From contig QYRS01000008.1 in NCBI GenBank assembly GCA_006503535.1, positions 558,001 through 622,000 of the forward strand: a stretch of 64,000 bases of DNA. The letters run 5' to 3'. Of this stretch, positions 1-10,756 are shown piece after piece; the stretch's first letter is position 1; every line of letters begins with the position of its first letter. Origin of the DNA: Arthrinium phaeospermum. Taxonomy: Eukaryota; Ascomycota; Sordariomycetes; Amphisphaeriales; Apiosporaceae. A program made the position numbers and the translations under genes. The notes below the pieces were generated by a model. That model did not search any database. It saw only the letters and a list, made by a program, of their open reading frames with translations, and was not told the DNA's origin.

Positions 1-1534
1 AGAAGGACGGGAATCTGCTGGGGCTAAAGCTTACCTTGGTGGAACATGTAACTCAGCGGGCTGTTATCCAGTATCATTACCTTACTGAGGTCCGGCTCCA
101 CGGAGCTGAGGTCCTTGATGAATGCTCCGTGCCGGAATGTGCAGTGCTGCCGATAGAACCGCCCGGTGAAGAATTTCCTCTCCGATTCCAACCAGTCGAT
201 CACCGGATCCGCATACTCCTGTACCGACGCCGTGAAAACTACGAGATTGAACCACTTTGAAACCTTTTGAACAACGCATCAGCATTCCGGACTCAAACAA
301 CGCAATACCGTGGGGTCCTTACCTTGCGAAGAAATTCGTCGCAGTGCGGTCGCTTGTGGACGTAGTACAGGATAGGATGTTGGGGTCCCAGGCTCTGCTG
401 GCCACCCGCTCCTACATAGGTGGTGTTCAGCCGCACTTCGACCATATGCCCAGAGCCGATCCGGCCTCCTCTCGACATGCTGTGAATCAATGTTTCGTCC
501 AAGTCTAGGATAAGCGTTTTCAGGTGCGAGGGGTCCGGGTTTTCATAGGAGATGAAGGATGGCTGTCGTCGTGGAATCAAAGGTCGCGGAGGAGCTGGCG
601 TTTTGGGGTATTTGGTCAGGGCCCCGACAGGGGAAGTAGGGGATTTCAGTTGGGTGGCTAGGTCGCCAGAGGCCGTCTCTCCGGCATTGGTTTTAGGACT
701 GGCAGATTGCGACTTCTTGTGCTTCCGTTGACGGAGCGCGTCCTCGCTATGGAGCTTTATTCGGATAGATCTCCTCGCCGGCGCGATCTCTTCAGTCGAC
801 TTGGAACGGGTGTGCCGGCTCGAGGCACGGCCCTCCAGCTCGCTCCTGCTCGTAACGTCGGATTCCGACTCTGAAGATAGTCCAGACGACGAGGACCCAG
901 AGGAGACGGGAAATTGCATCGTTGGAGATGTATTCTTATCTCCCGAACCGCGGCTTGCGCTTCGCGTCCGTTGCCTTTTCTCGTCGAAGGATTCGGTGCT
1001 GTCGTGTTGTTCGGCGTCAGGTGTTCTCGCATCGCCTGCGTAGAGGCCGAAGAGAGTGCGGATCTGTCGCAACGGCGCGAAATAGCCTTGTTGGTCGTAG
1101 AAGCAAGCAATCAGGTAGACGCCGGGGGTGGCGATGGTAGATAGGATCCAGCGGATGGAATTGATGAGGTTGTTGGCTAGTCGGGCAGGTAGAACGTGCC
1201 AGGAGTAAGTCCGTACATTATTGGGATCCTTGGACATGGGATCGGTCTTGCCCAGTAAAGGGGTCTTTTCGCCCGCGCTCGTCATAAAATCCAGCATGTC
1301 GCCGTCGTTCCCGTCGTCATAGTTTTCGCGTGATGCGTAGTCGTCGTCCAGCGCGGCGGCGCCCGTGGTGCTGCTTGCGGCGTTGTTTGGGGAGTCTTCG
1401 TTTGGGTAGGAGTCGTCGGATGGTTGGTTGGTGTCAGATGCAGCTAAGGCGACATGCCCCAACGAGTTCGATCGCGACGGAGACGGGGTGGGTTGTGGAG
1501 TGACTCGCGCCGAAATTATGTTGAGGGAGTTCAT
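1..1534 (-). CDS. NEM1: Nem1-like nuclear envelope phosphatase, HAD/FCP1-type (3' part beyond the window)
   Basis: The exons are 1534-323 and 263-35, and a third exon lies beyond the left edge. Intron 1 (322-264, 59 bp) has donor GTAAGG; a second donor GTAAGC starts at 34. The start at 1534 is the first ATG of the open frame. Residues 1-110 are Ser/Pro/acidic low complexity. A hydrophobic stretch near residues 125-145 could be the membrane segment. The catalytic HAD motif DLDETLIHS is near residues 344-352. After splicing the frame continues into a conserved block with WFNLVVFTAS, EYADPVIDWLE and ILDNSPLSY. In yeast, Nem1 with Spo7 dephosphorylates the phosphatidate phosphatase Pah1 at the nuclear envelope/ER and so controls membrane lipid versus triacylglycerol synthesis. 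The family call is firm from the catalytic core; Nem1 rather than another FCP1-like phosphatase is inferred from the long N-terminus with a membrane segment. Confidence 0.88.
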
Positions 1535-3105
1535 CTTCCGGCCGACGCCTCCGCAGCCATGAAGAATCGCTCAGGGTCCTTCAACCTGGAAGGAGGGCTT
1601 ATTTGCAGTTATGCTAAGTAAGACGAGGCGAGGCGAGACGAGACACGACAGGATAATGCGGGCTACTTGGGGAGACAGGTGTGTGTTTGCCTGTGGATAT
1701 AGCGAGTTAAGGCAGGGGCTTCAATAGGAGAGTCGCAACAGTCGAAGTGGAATTGACTTGCGATCAATCTGACATGGAAAATGGAGAAGCGCCACGAAAG
1801 TCGGGGTTTGTCTCTCCTCTCTCTTTGCGGCCTCGGTTGGGGGTTGATGCAGCTGCAGGAGTGGCCAGGAGCAAGAGAGATCGCTTCTAATTCGCTTTTC
1901 GATTTGATCTGGTTTGGCAGCAGGTCATGTAGGTAAGAAAGTATGGGTGTATGTATCTGCGGATCCTTTTTGTCTCGCATCGGCTGGGGGTTTATGTAAG
2001 TGTGTATTTGGGATTTTATGGTGACTGTGACCGTGACCTTTGACCGTGACCGTGGCCGTGACTGAAGGCCGATAGTCGTTCGATTCAGCAGGTGCCTTCA
2101 GCTTTCTACCTTGTAAGTGCAGACCCGTCCCGGAAACGTTGAATCGTTCAATATAGCCAGTTTTTCCGAATTGAGGGATGGAGGTGAGAGAACCGAGCCC
2201 TGGAAGTCTGGCTAGTCAGGGCCGTCAAAAACTCTACTCGTACGAAGACAGGCATGCACTATGTATGCACTACGTAGGCGACCTACTTAGACGCCAGTGA
2301 AGGCGCCCCCAAAAAGGGTGTGTCGCAAACCACATTCAGCCAGGCAGTGCATATTTGTGCCCAAGCAGCTGCCTTTGGGCATATGGTGGAGGAGATAGCG
2401 ACCGGTTGAGCAGCAATGCAGCACACCAAAAGGTGCGGTTACTCCGTACAAGTGTGCATGATGGAAGCTGCAGAAACGGCAAGTCGTTGCACTGTTATGT
2501 TACCTGCTGCTTTCTATTAGTTCTGCCAGTCATATGTCACCCAGAAATGCTCTCCGGGATAACCAGCGTCATGGCCAGAACCGTCAGCCTATCACGTATG
2601 CCCCAATGAGCCTCCTTCTCGGCTTCCAAAAAGAAGAACTGGGTACTTGCCCGTAACCCCTCGAACCACCACCCGGCTAACCCACCCAGGTAAGAGCTGC
2701 AAGTAACCCTGGGCGCAAAAGCCCCCCCACATACAATCAATTCGATTCTTTCACGCCTTCATCGGCCTTCTTTAATTGTTAGTGCCGACACTGTCAATTG
2801 AGTCACAATCTCGAGTGCCTGAATTTGAATTTCCTCACTGCATGCTGAATGCACACATAGACCTTACTCTTAACCTCTCCGGTCGACTGCATTCCCTCCT
2901 GGCTATTCCCAGTCAGTCTCCTCTGGAACTAAAAAAGAATCATTTTCATACCAGATCCGTCATACCCCACGTCCGGACCATACGCTTGTCGCGCCGTGCT
3001 CCTCGCCTCGTCTTACTCAACAACCGCCGACTCGATTAAACCCCCCAGATCTATCCTTTCCACCGACACATCTAGTGCATATACAACCCTCGCATACGCC
3101 CAAGG
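1535..3105. other. Divergent intergenic region between NEM1 and the eIF2B-beta gene
   Basis: No credible gene is seen. The region must hold both promoters. It contains a CT-rich tract near 1812-1826 and an imperfect GTGACC hexamer array at 2021-2062. The last 300 bases before 3106 are pyrimidine-rich, as is usual for fungal leaders. Short open frames here look random. Confidence 0.7.
2021..2062. repeat. Imperfect GTGACC tandem array
   Basis: About seven adjacent hexamer-like units of GTGACC, with variants GTGACT, GTGGCC and one TTTGACC, lie about 490 bp upstream of the NEM1 start. It may be a protein-binding array or simple-sequence slippage. Confidence 0.6.
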
Positions 3106-4531
3106 ATGGCTCCCCCAAAAGGAGGCTATGCGCCTACCTTGGACAAGTTCCTAGACACGTTGAAGGGCAGACCTTTGGAGGCATCCATTGAGTCTCTTGT
3201 CTCGTAAGCACTGCGTAAACACCAGCCCTTGCCTCCAGAACTGACATCTATCGGGTGCCAGTCTTCTGAAGCGACGACAGATCCAAGGCTCCGAACCATG
3301 CGCTCTTGCGACAGCCCACATTTTGCTCCAGGTGGTGGTCATGGACAAATACACAGACGTCAACCAGTTACTGGCACGGATCCAGGGCGTAGCCCGAAGA
3401 CTGGTGGCTGCCCAGCCCCGCGAGCTGGTTATAGGCAACATTGTGCGTCGTGTGCTAGGCCTGATCCGCGACGAAGCCCTTGAGAACCGCAACGAGGCCG
3501 GAAGCGATGAGAGCATCTCGTCTCCGGTCCGCGACGCATCCCCTCCGCCCATGAGTGCCTCGGTCTCGTCTCTCAACGAGGCTGCCCCGTTAGCCAAGAT
3601 GGGGCGCCCCGGCTTGATGAATGCCTTGACGAGGACGCAGTCCATGTTCAACCTCTTGGCCGACCCAGATACCACACCACCCATCTGGTCGACAGGTGCA
3701 TCGCCGGCCCCCGGATCTGGCGTGTCGACACCAATGGCCGATCCGCAGTCGACGGACGTGAAAGCCCTCCGCTCCGAGGTCATTGATGGCATTGAGGAGA
3801 TTATGGACGAGATCAGACAGGTGGACGAGCAGGTGCAAGCGTACTCGGACATCATTATCCACCCCGGCGACTATATCTTGGTCCACCAGCCCTGCAAGAC
3901 AGTACAGAGATTCCTGACCAGGTCCAAGAGGAAGTGCACCGTCTTCCTTGTTGTGGACCCATCTGCGCACCCCGCCGAGGACCCCTACGCATCGTTTCGA
4001 AAGTCCATGGCAGCGACTGGTTCTGTCGTGGTCAACATCATGAACACTGGCCTCATGGCTTACATGTCGCGGGTCAACAAGGTCATTCTCAGTGCTCGCG
4101 CCATCATGGGCACCGGCAGTGTCTTGGTAGATGGTGGTGCCTCGGTCATTGCGCGAGCTGCCCGAGAACTCGGCCGCACAGTGATCGTCATTGGGGGCGT
4201 TTACAAGCTCAGTCCGGATAACCAGATAGACCAGGAGACTGCAACGGAATGGGGCAACCCATCGAAATATGTCAACTACTCGGACGGGCGCATGGTAGGT
4301 CAGGTTACCGTCAAAACGGCCGTTTCCGAGTTTGTACCGTCGGAGTTGGTGAACACTTACATCACAAATCTGTAAGTCGAGTCCTCCCTTGGAAGCCCTT
4401 TGAGAATTGACCTGTTACTAACACGTGGGATTAGTGGGGCACATTCGCGCGACCATCTGCATGCGATCGTCAACGATCATTACAAAGAGGCGGATATTGA
4501 ATTCGACCTGTACGGGACAATACGTAAATAA
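3106..4531 (+). CDS. GCD7: Translation initiation factor eIF2B subunit beta
   Basis: The three exons are 3106-3203, 3262-4371 and 4435-4531, giving 434 residues. Intron 1 (58 bp) joins in phase 2 and restores SLVSLLKRRQI. Intron 2 (63 bp) has a TTACTAAC branch point and joins to ITNLGAHSRDH. The C-terminal half is the IF-2B alpha/beta/delta Rossmann-like domain, with SRVNKVILSARAIMGTGSVL and VYKLSPDNQ. A Ser/Pro-rich insert lies near residues 100-190. eIF2B is the cytosolic guanine-nucleotide exchange factor of eIF2; the beta subunit belongs to its regulatory alpha-beta-delta core, which senses eIF2 phosphorylation in the integrated stress response (Gcn4/CPC-1 control). Beta rather than delta is chosen from the ITNLGAHS tail and the length. 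Confidence 0.92.
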
Positions 4532-5265
4532 ACCAATACGCAAATAAAATTACCACGCAACGCAACAATCCGTTTTGCATGGCGGGATGAGGCTGGTGTA
4601 ACTCGACAAGCCGCGTGGCAAGTGCTCGACGATGACAATCTCGGGAGGGTGTCATGTCTTGGACCAATCAAAGCCGAGTTGGGTTGACTCACCTCACGAT
4701 ACAGAAAGTGCATCGACTGTCAACGGCCGCGTCACCTGCAGCTAGATTCGCAAGCAGCCATCGGCCGATTGGGTGGCTAAGCCAGTCAGCCTCTGCCTGG
4801 TGTAGCCTGTTCAGGACCCCGCGGATGAGCTATACCGAGGTGGGCTTGCAAATAAGCTTCATTGATGGATCCCCCGCGTCAGTGGGCCCGCCGCCTGGGC
4901 TTAGCTCCTGTGCCGGCCCTGGTCGTTGTGGCCTTAGCGGCTTACTTGGTGATGGTTGGGACGGCCAGAGAGAGAAGCAGACCACTGTTGAGCCACCTAC
5001 CTAATAAGACTCGTTAGGCAGCCCATACGTAAGCTGCGACATCAATACCTTCTTCCTCTCTCTGTCCTACCAGCTCAAATAAAATAGTAAGCAAACCAAT
5101 AAATAAATAAAAACACAACCAGTAACACATTACTATATTACGACTGTTTTCCCTTCCCTACTCCGTGAACACTCGATCACTCCCCCTCTCCTTTCCATTT
5201 AACCCACCCAGAAACATATATACACTTTCGGTCCCACACCTCAGCCGTAGCGACCTATACCCGCT
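4532..5265. other. Intergenic region downstream of eIF2B-beta
   Basis: The region holds the eIF2B-beta 3' end and the promoter/leader of the next gene on the same strand. A strongly AT-rich patch with repeated AAATAAA words lies at 5080-5120, followed by a pyrimidine-rich leader up to 5265. No gene is seen. Confidence 0.65.
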
Positions 5266-8200
5266 ATGCAACCTCCCATCATGGAGCCTTGCGACAATGA
5301 TGTCCCTCCTCCTCCATATTCGGAGACGGATATATACTCAAACTCTCCATCCCGCTCGCCCGTTGTACCACGTAGTGGCTCAATTGCTCACGCCGATGAC
5401 GCATCCATAGCAGCTTCGTCATCGCACAGCAACATCATCTACACGCCACCAGAGACACCCAGAGAATCGCACTACAATTTCTCAGGCGGCGACGACCTGG
5501 GGACCACTACTTCGGCTCAAGCATACTTCGAGTCGCGACCCGTGGCCAGCCCCTTTGCGGGCTCAGAGCTTGTTCATGTTGTCACGTATCAGGAAAATGC
5601 CACCCCGGCCGACTTTCCCTATCCAGCATGGGCAGCATCCCACCAGACTACGGAACAGGATTGGCACACCTTCGTCAACTACCTGATCCCGGATCATGCG
5701 CTGTCTGTCAATGCCCAAGTCCTGGACCGCAAACTGCACGCCGAAGAGCATGATCGGCCGACCAGCGAGACTGGGCGCGAGATCGAAGAAGCACAGGTCA
5801 GCCAGATCAAGTCGTCCGCCGATGGCGCAGCTCCGCGCCGGCGTAGTTTCGAAGACACCCTTTCCACCATCCTCGAATGGAACGAGGGTTTCTTTGCCCC
5901 CCGTGGGGTGGTCATACGTCTCGACCCGCCGTCCAGCTCTCCCAGGATCCCCGGAGGCTGGAGCAACTCGTTCGACGCTGTCAATGCTACCAACCGCCTT
6001 CCCCAGGACAGATCCCCGCAGCCGCAACAACAGCAGCAAGGGGGCCCCGGCGGATTTGGCGGTCTTTTCGGACCTTCTCGTTTCAACATGGAAGCAAACG
6101 GCAACGGCATCCGATTTGGTGCCATTTCCGTTAATGGTGATCGTGTTTCTATTGGCCGTTCTTTCCAAGTTGATAGCAACGGAGTTAGATGGGGTGAGAA
6201 TGCTGCCGGGGACCAGAACCGTTCGCCCCCTTTCGGCACTCGCGGCGGTCATGATGGTCCCGCGGACGGTTTCAGCCACGGCCATTGCGAAGACCATGGC
6301 TTTGGACGCGGAATGGGACGAGGCCGAGGACGCGGCCGCGGCAGGCACCATTCTGGAGGCGGTCGGGCGCGCTCCTCATCGTCCAGCTCAGCCTCCAGCG
6401 ATGACTCGGTATCCTCATCCGACTCGGATTCCTCCCTGGGCTCATTGCCCGACTGGGACGACCTGAAAGACTCCCAGCTCCCCGTCGTGAAACAATCCGT
6501 CTCGCAGTGGGTGCAGAACAGCGGCCACCCCGTCTCCAAGGCGGAGTTCAAGCGGGTCAAGGCCGAGATCAAGGCCGCCAAGTCGGCCAAGGCGAAGGGC
6601 CCGGCCGATGCCGCCCAGAGAGCCGACGTCAAGCGCCTGCTAGCTGAGTGGAAGGAGGTCAAGAAGTCGCAGAAGGCGATGCGCAAGCTGGCCAGGAAGG
6701 AGAAGAAGGCACAGAAGAAGAACAAGAAGAAGGAGCACAAGGCGCGCAGGAACGCCGAAAGGGGCGAACACAAGCGCGAGAGGAGGGAACGTCGCCGGTC
6801 TGAGCGAGAGTGTCGTAGAGGAGGCCCGCACGCACCGCCTCCCGGTGTAGCTGATGGTCACGGGCCCGGATTCGGCATGGCTGGGATATCAGGAGTTGTG
6901 CCAGGGTTCCCTATGCCGCCTCACGGCGGCCCTCCGCATCACGGAGGACCACCTCATCGTGGGCATCACCATCATGGACCTCCGCACCACCACGGGCCTC
7001 CACCTCCTGGGCCGGGCCCATTCGGCTTCGGACCTGGGAGAGCAGGCGGTCCAGGCTTCTTGAGCGGCATGGGGCTTTTTGGTGGCCCATCAGCGAGACG
7101 GGCTTCCGGCGGTCCTGGAAATTGGGACGAGCAAACGCGATATGACGAACCAAACATACCTTACAGCGACGAAAAAGCCAAGGAGGCTGGAGAGGAAGCA
7201 GAAGCAGCAGAGAAGGCGGCCACCAATCGAGCCCAAGAAGCCCGGGAACATGCTTCGCGAGAGCGACAAGCGGCATTGGAGACGGCCCAACAAGCCCGAG
7301 ATCACGCTGAATCCGTGCGGCAGTCGGGGCTGGCCAGCGCCCAAGAGGCCAGAGCGCGAGCCCAGGTAACTCGGGATACTCACCTAGCGAATGCTCAAGC
7401 ATCCCGAGACGCTGCACTGGCAAATGCTCAGCAGACCCGCGAGAGCGCTTACCGGTCACGAGACGCGGCCCTGGCTAGCGCGCAACAGGCTAGGGATAGG
7501 GGTCAAGCGGCTCGAGATGCTGCTCTGGCGAATGCGCAACAGGCTAGAGATAGAGGCCAGGCAGCCCGAGATGCTGCTTTGGTGAATGCGCAACAAGCCA
7601 GAGATAGAGGTCAAGCGGCTCGAGATGCTGCCCTCACGAACGCGCAAGAGGCAAGAGAAAGAGGCCAGGCAGCTCGGGATGCTGCTCTGGCGAATGCGCA
7701 AGAGGCAAGAGATGCAGGTCAACTGGCACGGGACGCTGCCCTGACGAACGCGCACGCAACGCGGGATGCGGCCCTCCGCAATGCCGAGGCGTCTCGCGAA
7801 AGAGGAATCAACCAGGGAAGGGAGGCAGCAAACCAGGGGAGGGAGACGGCGCGTGCTTGGGGCGGCGGAGGCGGCTGGTCGTCCTTCGGCCTCGACCGGG
7901 CCTTCGACGCGCGACAGAACGCCCGCGAATGGGTTCGGGCCGCTCGAGAGACGGCCATGCGCCATGCGTGGAGTACTACGTCGGGGGCGGAGGCGCATGC
8001 GGACGCGGCACGCCAACACGCCCGTCACACTGCTGCCACTGCTGCTGCCGCCGAACGAGGCGTGCCGGTCCCCGCTGCAGATGACGGCGGCGACGTGGTC
8101 GGTGGTGGTGGCCAAGAAACGGGTGTCGTACGTGACGACACCAGCCACCCGGTGGAAAAGAAGTACGAGCTCCTCGGCACTCTCGAGTCGGAGCTCGAAG

Positions 8201-8433
8201 CCAAGCTGAGCAACCTGCAACGGCTCGAGCAGACCGTTCAGGCCGAGGGCGTCGCCGCCGCCCAAGCCGGGAGCGGGGATTACAAACTGCAGACCCCGTC
8301 GCAGCAGGAGTACGAGAGGCTGGGCACCGACATCGACGAGATGAGCAGGAGGATCGAGGCGCTGAGGCTGGAGGCGGACGAGGAGTTCGCGCGCGAGCTG
8401 GCAGAAGACGAGGCGGCTGCTACGAGGCCTTGA
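5266..8433 (+). CDS. Uncharacterised 1055-residue protein with RG, Ser, Lys, His/Pro regions and 18/11-residue helical repeats
   Basis: This is one uninterrupted exon. I do not recognise the family. The order is: residues 1-250, the most ordinary sequence, with PPPPYSE near the N-terminus and a block around DFPYPAWAASHQTTEQDWHTF that looks like a real domain; about 260-350, Gly/Asn-rich; about 350-365, an RG-rich run; about 368-390, Ser/Asp-rich; about 400-510, a Lys/Arg/Ala-rich coiled-coil-like helix; about 515-610, a Gly/Pro/His-rich segment; 667-850, Ala/Arg/Asp/Gln repeats of 18 residues with two 11-residue units; about 960-1055, an acidic coiled coil. The repeats resemble LEA-type or apolipoprotein-like amphipathic helices, but this is only a resemblance. 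There is no signal peptide or membrane span. A second ATG at 5281 could also be the start. The strong RG, Lys and His character would suit RNA or scaffold binding; this is inference. Confidence 0.85.
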   Translation: MQPPIMEPCDNDVPPPPYSETDIYSNSPSRSPVVPRSGSIAHADDASIAASSSHSNIIYTPPETPRESHYNFSGGDDLGTTTSAQAYFESRPVASPFAGSELVHVVTYQENATPADFPYPAWAASHQTTEQDWHTFVNYLIPDHALSVNAQVLDRKLHAEEHDRPTSETGREIEEAQVSQIKSSADGAAPRRRSFEDTLSTILEWNEGFFAPRGVVIRLDPPSSSPRIPGGWSNSFDAVNATNRLPQDRSPQPQQQQQGGPGGFGGLFGPSRFNMEANGNGIRFGAISVNGDRVSIGRSFQVDSNGVRWGENAAGDQNRSPPFGTRGGHDGPADGFSHGHCEDHGFGRGMGRGRGRGRGRHHSGGGRARSSSSSSASSDDSVSSSDSDSSLGSLPDWDDLKDSQLPVVKQSVSQWVQNSGHPVSKAEFKRVKAEIKAAKSAKAKGPADAAQRADVKRLLAEWKEVKKSQKAMRKLARKEKKAQKKNKKKEHKARRNAERGEHKRERRERRRSERECRRGGPHAPPPGVADGHGPGFGMAGISGVVPGFPMPPHGGPPHHGGPPHRGHHHHGPPHHHGPPPPGPGPFGFGPGRAGGPGFLSGMGLFGGPSARRASGGPGNWDEQTRYDEPNIPYSDEKAKEAGEEAEAAEKAATNRAQEAREHASRERQAALETAQQARDHAESVRQSGLASAQEARARAQVTRDTHLANAQASRDAALANAQQTRESAYRSRDAALASAQQARDRGQAARDAALANAQQARDRGQAARDAALVNAQQARDRGQAARDAALTNAQEARERGQAARDAALANAQEARDAGQLARDAALTNAHATRDAALRNAEASRERGINQGREAANQGRETARAWGGGGGWSSFGLDRAFDARQNAREWVRAARETAMRHAWSTTSGAEAHADAARQHARHTAATAAAAERGVPVPAADDGGDVVGGGGQETGVVRDDTSHPVEKKYELLGTLESELEAKLSNLQRLEQTVQAEGVAAAQAGSGDYKLQTPSQQEYERLGTDIDEMSRRIEALRLEADEEFARELAEDEAAATRP
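7264..7815 (+). repeat. In-frame repeat array: nine 54-bp units and two 33-bp units
   Basis: Within the repeat protein, codon units start with an Arg-Asp pair (the first two with Arg-Gln) at residues 667, 685, 703, 714, 732, 750, 768, 786, 804, 822 and 833. Units starting at 703 and 822 are 11 residues long; the others are 18. The DNA period is exactly 54 bp between 7459, 7513, 7567, 7621, 7675 and 7729. The consensus unit is RDAALANAQQARDRGQAA. Confidence 0.95.
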
Positions 8434-9341
8434 GAGTGTGTAAAAAACCGAGGGGAAACATAATGGGCGCGGGTGGTTCTGACCCTGGCGAAGGATATTT
8501 ATGACTTGATGACAATCACGCGTCTGCTGATTTACATTTTCCTGTATACCATACCATGTAAACCCGAAAAAGGGGGATGGAGTCCGTTGCCCCTCCCCAA
8601 ATATTATGTATCTGTATGAATGAAAACACAAAACCAACGAGACTTATGGAACTATTTCGTCTTAATCTTATGCGTGAAAAAATGCGTACATACTTTACTA
8701 CAACTTGGATATGTCTTGGCGATGTGACCTCTCAAAACTATGTTGATTCTCACGATGCATTGCATCAGAGGGTAATTTGCCCCTTTCCACCTGGCCGGCT
8801 GTCTAATTCCCCCAAATACAGCGGCATGGTTACATCTTTAACCACCTTCGTCAAGCATCACAATCCGTAGATCTGGGGAGAAGCGGCATTTTGGGAATCC
8901 GTGTCATTTTCTTAGTCTTTATTCATTCATCGTAGTCCTTGACCGGCTGCCTGCCTTTCTAACGCATACAACACTCAATGGTATCTAGCGGACCATTTTC
9001 TTTTCTTTTTTGTCTATTCCTTCCCGGCGATGATGGAGGTGGGCACATATATGTGTACAAGCCTCCCTTTTTGCACACATCTCAAGTTTACTTGCAGCAA
9101 ATAGTATTCCTTGCGCCTGTCCCGCCCCCTTGTTCGGGGAAAACAAGGCCACCAGCCATCAGCCATCGGAGGCAGGTTTTCCTTCCCGCTTACCCCGTGA
9201 CGACGACCCCAGGCTCGACAGCCCGAGCCTCGGCTGGAAGCCAGCAGTGGACCGGTATTGCTGCTCGGTAGTAGCGAAGGAGGAGGAGGCGGCGGCGGAG
9301 GAGGCGGCGGCGGAGGAGGGCCCGTGTCGCAAACATTCGCC
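8434..9341. other. Convergent intergenic region
   Basis: This is the 3' flank of the repeat protein gene and of the acetyltransferase gene, which face each other. A GGA/GGC-rich microsatellite lies at about 9268-9320, just beyond the acetyltransferase stop codon. No gene is seen. Confidence 0.65.
9268..9320. repeat. GGA/GGC trinucleotide repeat
   Basis: An uninterrupted run of GGA and GGC triplets. On the minus strand it reads as a C/T-rich tract directly after the Naa10 stop and would lie in its 3' UTR. Confidence 0.8.
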
Positions 9342-10150
9342 CTAAGGATGTTTGCTCTCGTCCTTCTCGACCAGGCCCGCGACGCCGAGCGGCCGGCCGA
9401 CCTTGACCTTGCGCTTGGTCTCCTTGGGCCGCGAGGGGATCTGCTTGCCCTCGTCGCCGGCCTTGCCCACGTCGCCGACCGGCTCGCCCTCGTCGCCGGC
9501 CTCGGAGGCGTCGTCGTCCGAGTCGTCGGCCCTGCCCGCAAAGGCGGCGACCTGCTCCTTGATCGAGGACAGGTCCAGCTTCATGCAGTGGGCGTCCTCG
9601 CCGTCGGCGTAGTACTTCTCCTCGATCTTCTCGCGGTCGAAGCCCAGCGTCTTGGAGTAGAGGTGGATGGCGGCCTTGTTGGAGACGCGCACGTGCAGGG
9701 AGACGTACTGGGCGCCAAAGGTCTCGACCATTGCTAATTCTGTGTTTTGGAGGTTGTGGTCAGCCCTACTCTTTTTTCTCATTCTTCTTCTTTTTTCGTT
9801 CCTGGTAACATGCACTATGTAGCGGAAATAAACGTACGACTTTGCCTCATGAGCTTCTCGGCGATGCCCAGCTTGCGGTGGGTGCGCATGACGGAGAGAC
9901 TGGTGATGTGGCCGTGCTGGATGCCGTCGGTGGGCTCCTCCTCCATCTTGGCCAGGACGTAGCCGACGATCTTGGGGTAGTCGTAGGGGGTCTTCTTGGG
10001 GCGCGAGACATCGACGGCGACATAGGACAGCTGGGGCCAGGACAGGGCGTGGTAGAGGTAGTACTTCATGAAGTAGTTCTCGGGCAGGTTCTCGAGGTTG
10101 GCATGCTGGATCAGCGGGAGGTCGCTGGACCTCAGCAGGCGAATATCCAT
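9342..10150 (-). CDS. ARD1: N-alpha-acetyltransferase catalytic subunit (Naa10/Ard1)
   Basis: The two exons are 10150-9838 and 9739-9342, giving 236 residues. The 98-bp intron has donor GTACGT and acceptor ACACAG; splicing in phase 1 creates [16 protein letters not shown], the conserved sequence of the family. The start [11 protein letters not shown] matches the usual N-terminus, so a longer open frame upstream is not used. The GNAT acetyl-CoA motif RTHRKLGIA is near residues 90-100. The last about 70 residues form an acidic and then basic tail. Naa10 with Naa15 (Nat1) forms the ribosome-bound NatA complex, which acetylates nascent chains starting with Ser, Ala, Thr, Gly and similar residues after Met removal. 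GC3 is very high, as in other strongly expressed genes here. Confidence 0.95.
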
Positions 10151-10756
10151 GTTGGGCTGTGGGAGGTTCGATTTCGCGAGAGAGTGTGGGAAGAGGCGAT
10201 GACGGAGTTGGGCGGCGGAAGCAGGTAGGTTGAGCTGTAAAGTCTTCAAGTCGGAGTTACAGTAAGTATGTGGGATGGGTTCAATTGTGGTCGGATGGTG
10301 GGGTTGGAGGTTGCTGGCGGGCGGTCCACTTAACGCAAGCAAGCACTTTCAGGGAGCTACGTAGGCTTCTTTCTATAACAACGCGGGGCTATATCATCGA
10401 CAAATTACATGGTTGTTTTTTCCAGGGACTTGGGTTTCATTTCTCATGCCAATTGATGACCGCTTTCTGATGCCATATAAACAGGAAGCCTATAGTTGCA
10501 ATTGCAATACTCATACCGCCCGCGTCCAATTGCTGCCTACAAGTACATCTCAAAAAGCAATAGCGTAGATTTCTTCCTCTCTTTTTTCTTTCTTTCTTCT
10601 TCTTCTTCTTCTGGCCTCATCCTCTATTCTTTACTTGTTGAAAATGGTGTACATAGAGTGACAGGCACACGGAGTTTGGCTTTGGTCCTCCCATGGCCGA
10701 GCTCTATTCATCTCCCTAGACTATTCCCCAACGCCGAGCCCAATGAAGCAACCCCC
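10151..10756. other. Intergenic region upstream of ARD1
   Basis: It holds the ARD1 promoter and the 3' flank of the MetRS gene, which is on the same strand. A TTC/TTTC-rich microsatellite lies at about 10578-10612. No gene is seen. Confidence 0.65.

Noticed and set aside
2070..2100. GTTCGATTC resembling a tRNA B box
   Set aside because: No A box, acceptor stem or anticodon arm can be folded around it.
7456..8637. 393-codon minus-strand frame
   Set aside because: Antisense to the repeat protein; its apparent repeats are the mirror of the 54-bp units.
10151..10342. Longer N-terminus for Naa10
   Set aside because: The family starts at MDIRLLR; the extra 64 codons are not family-like.
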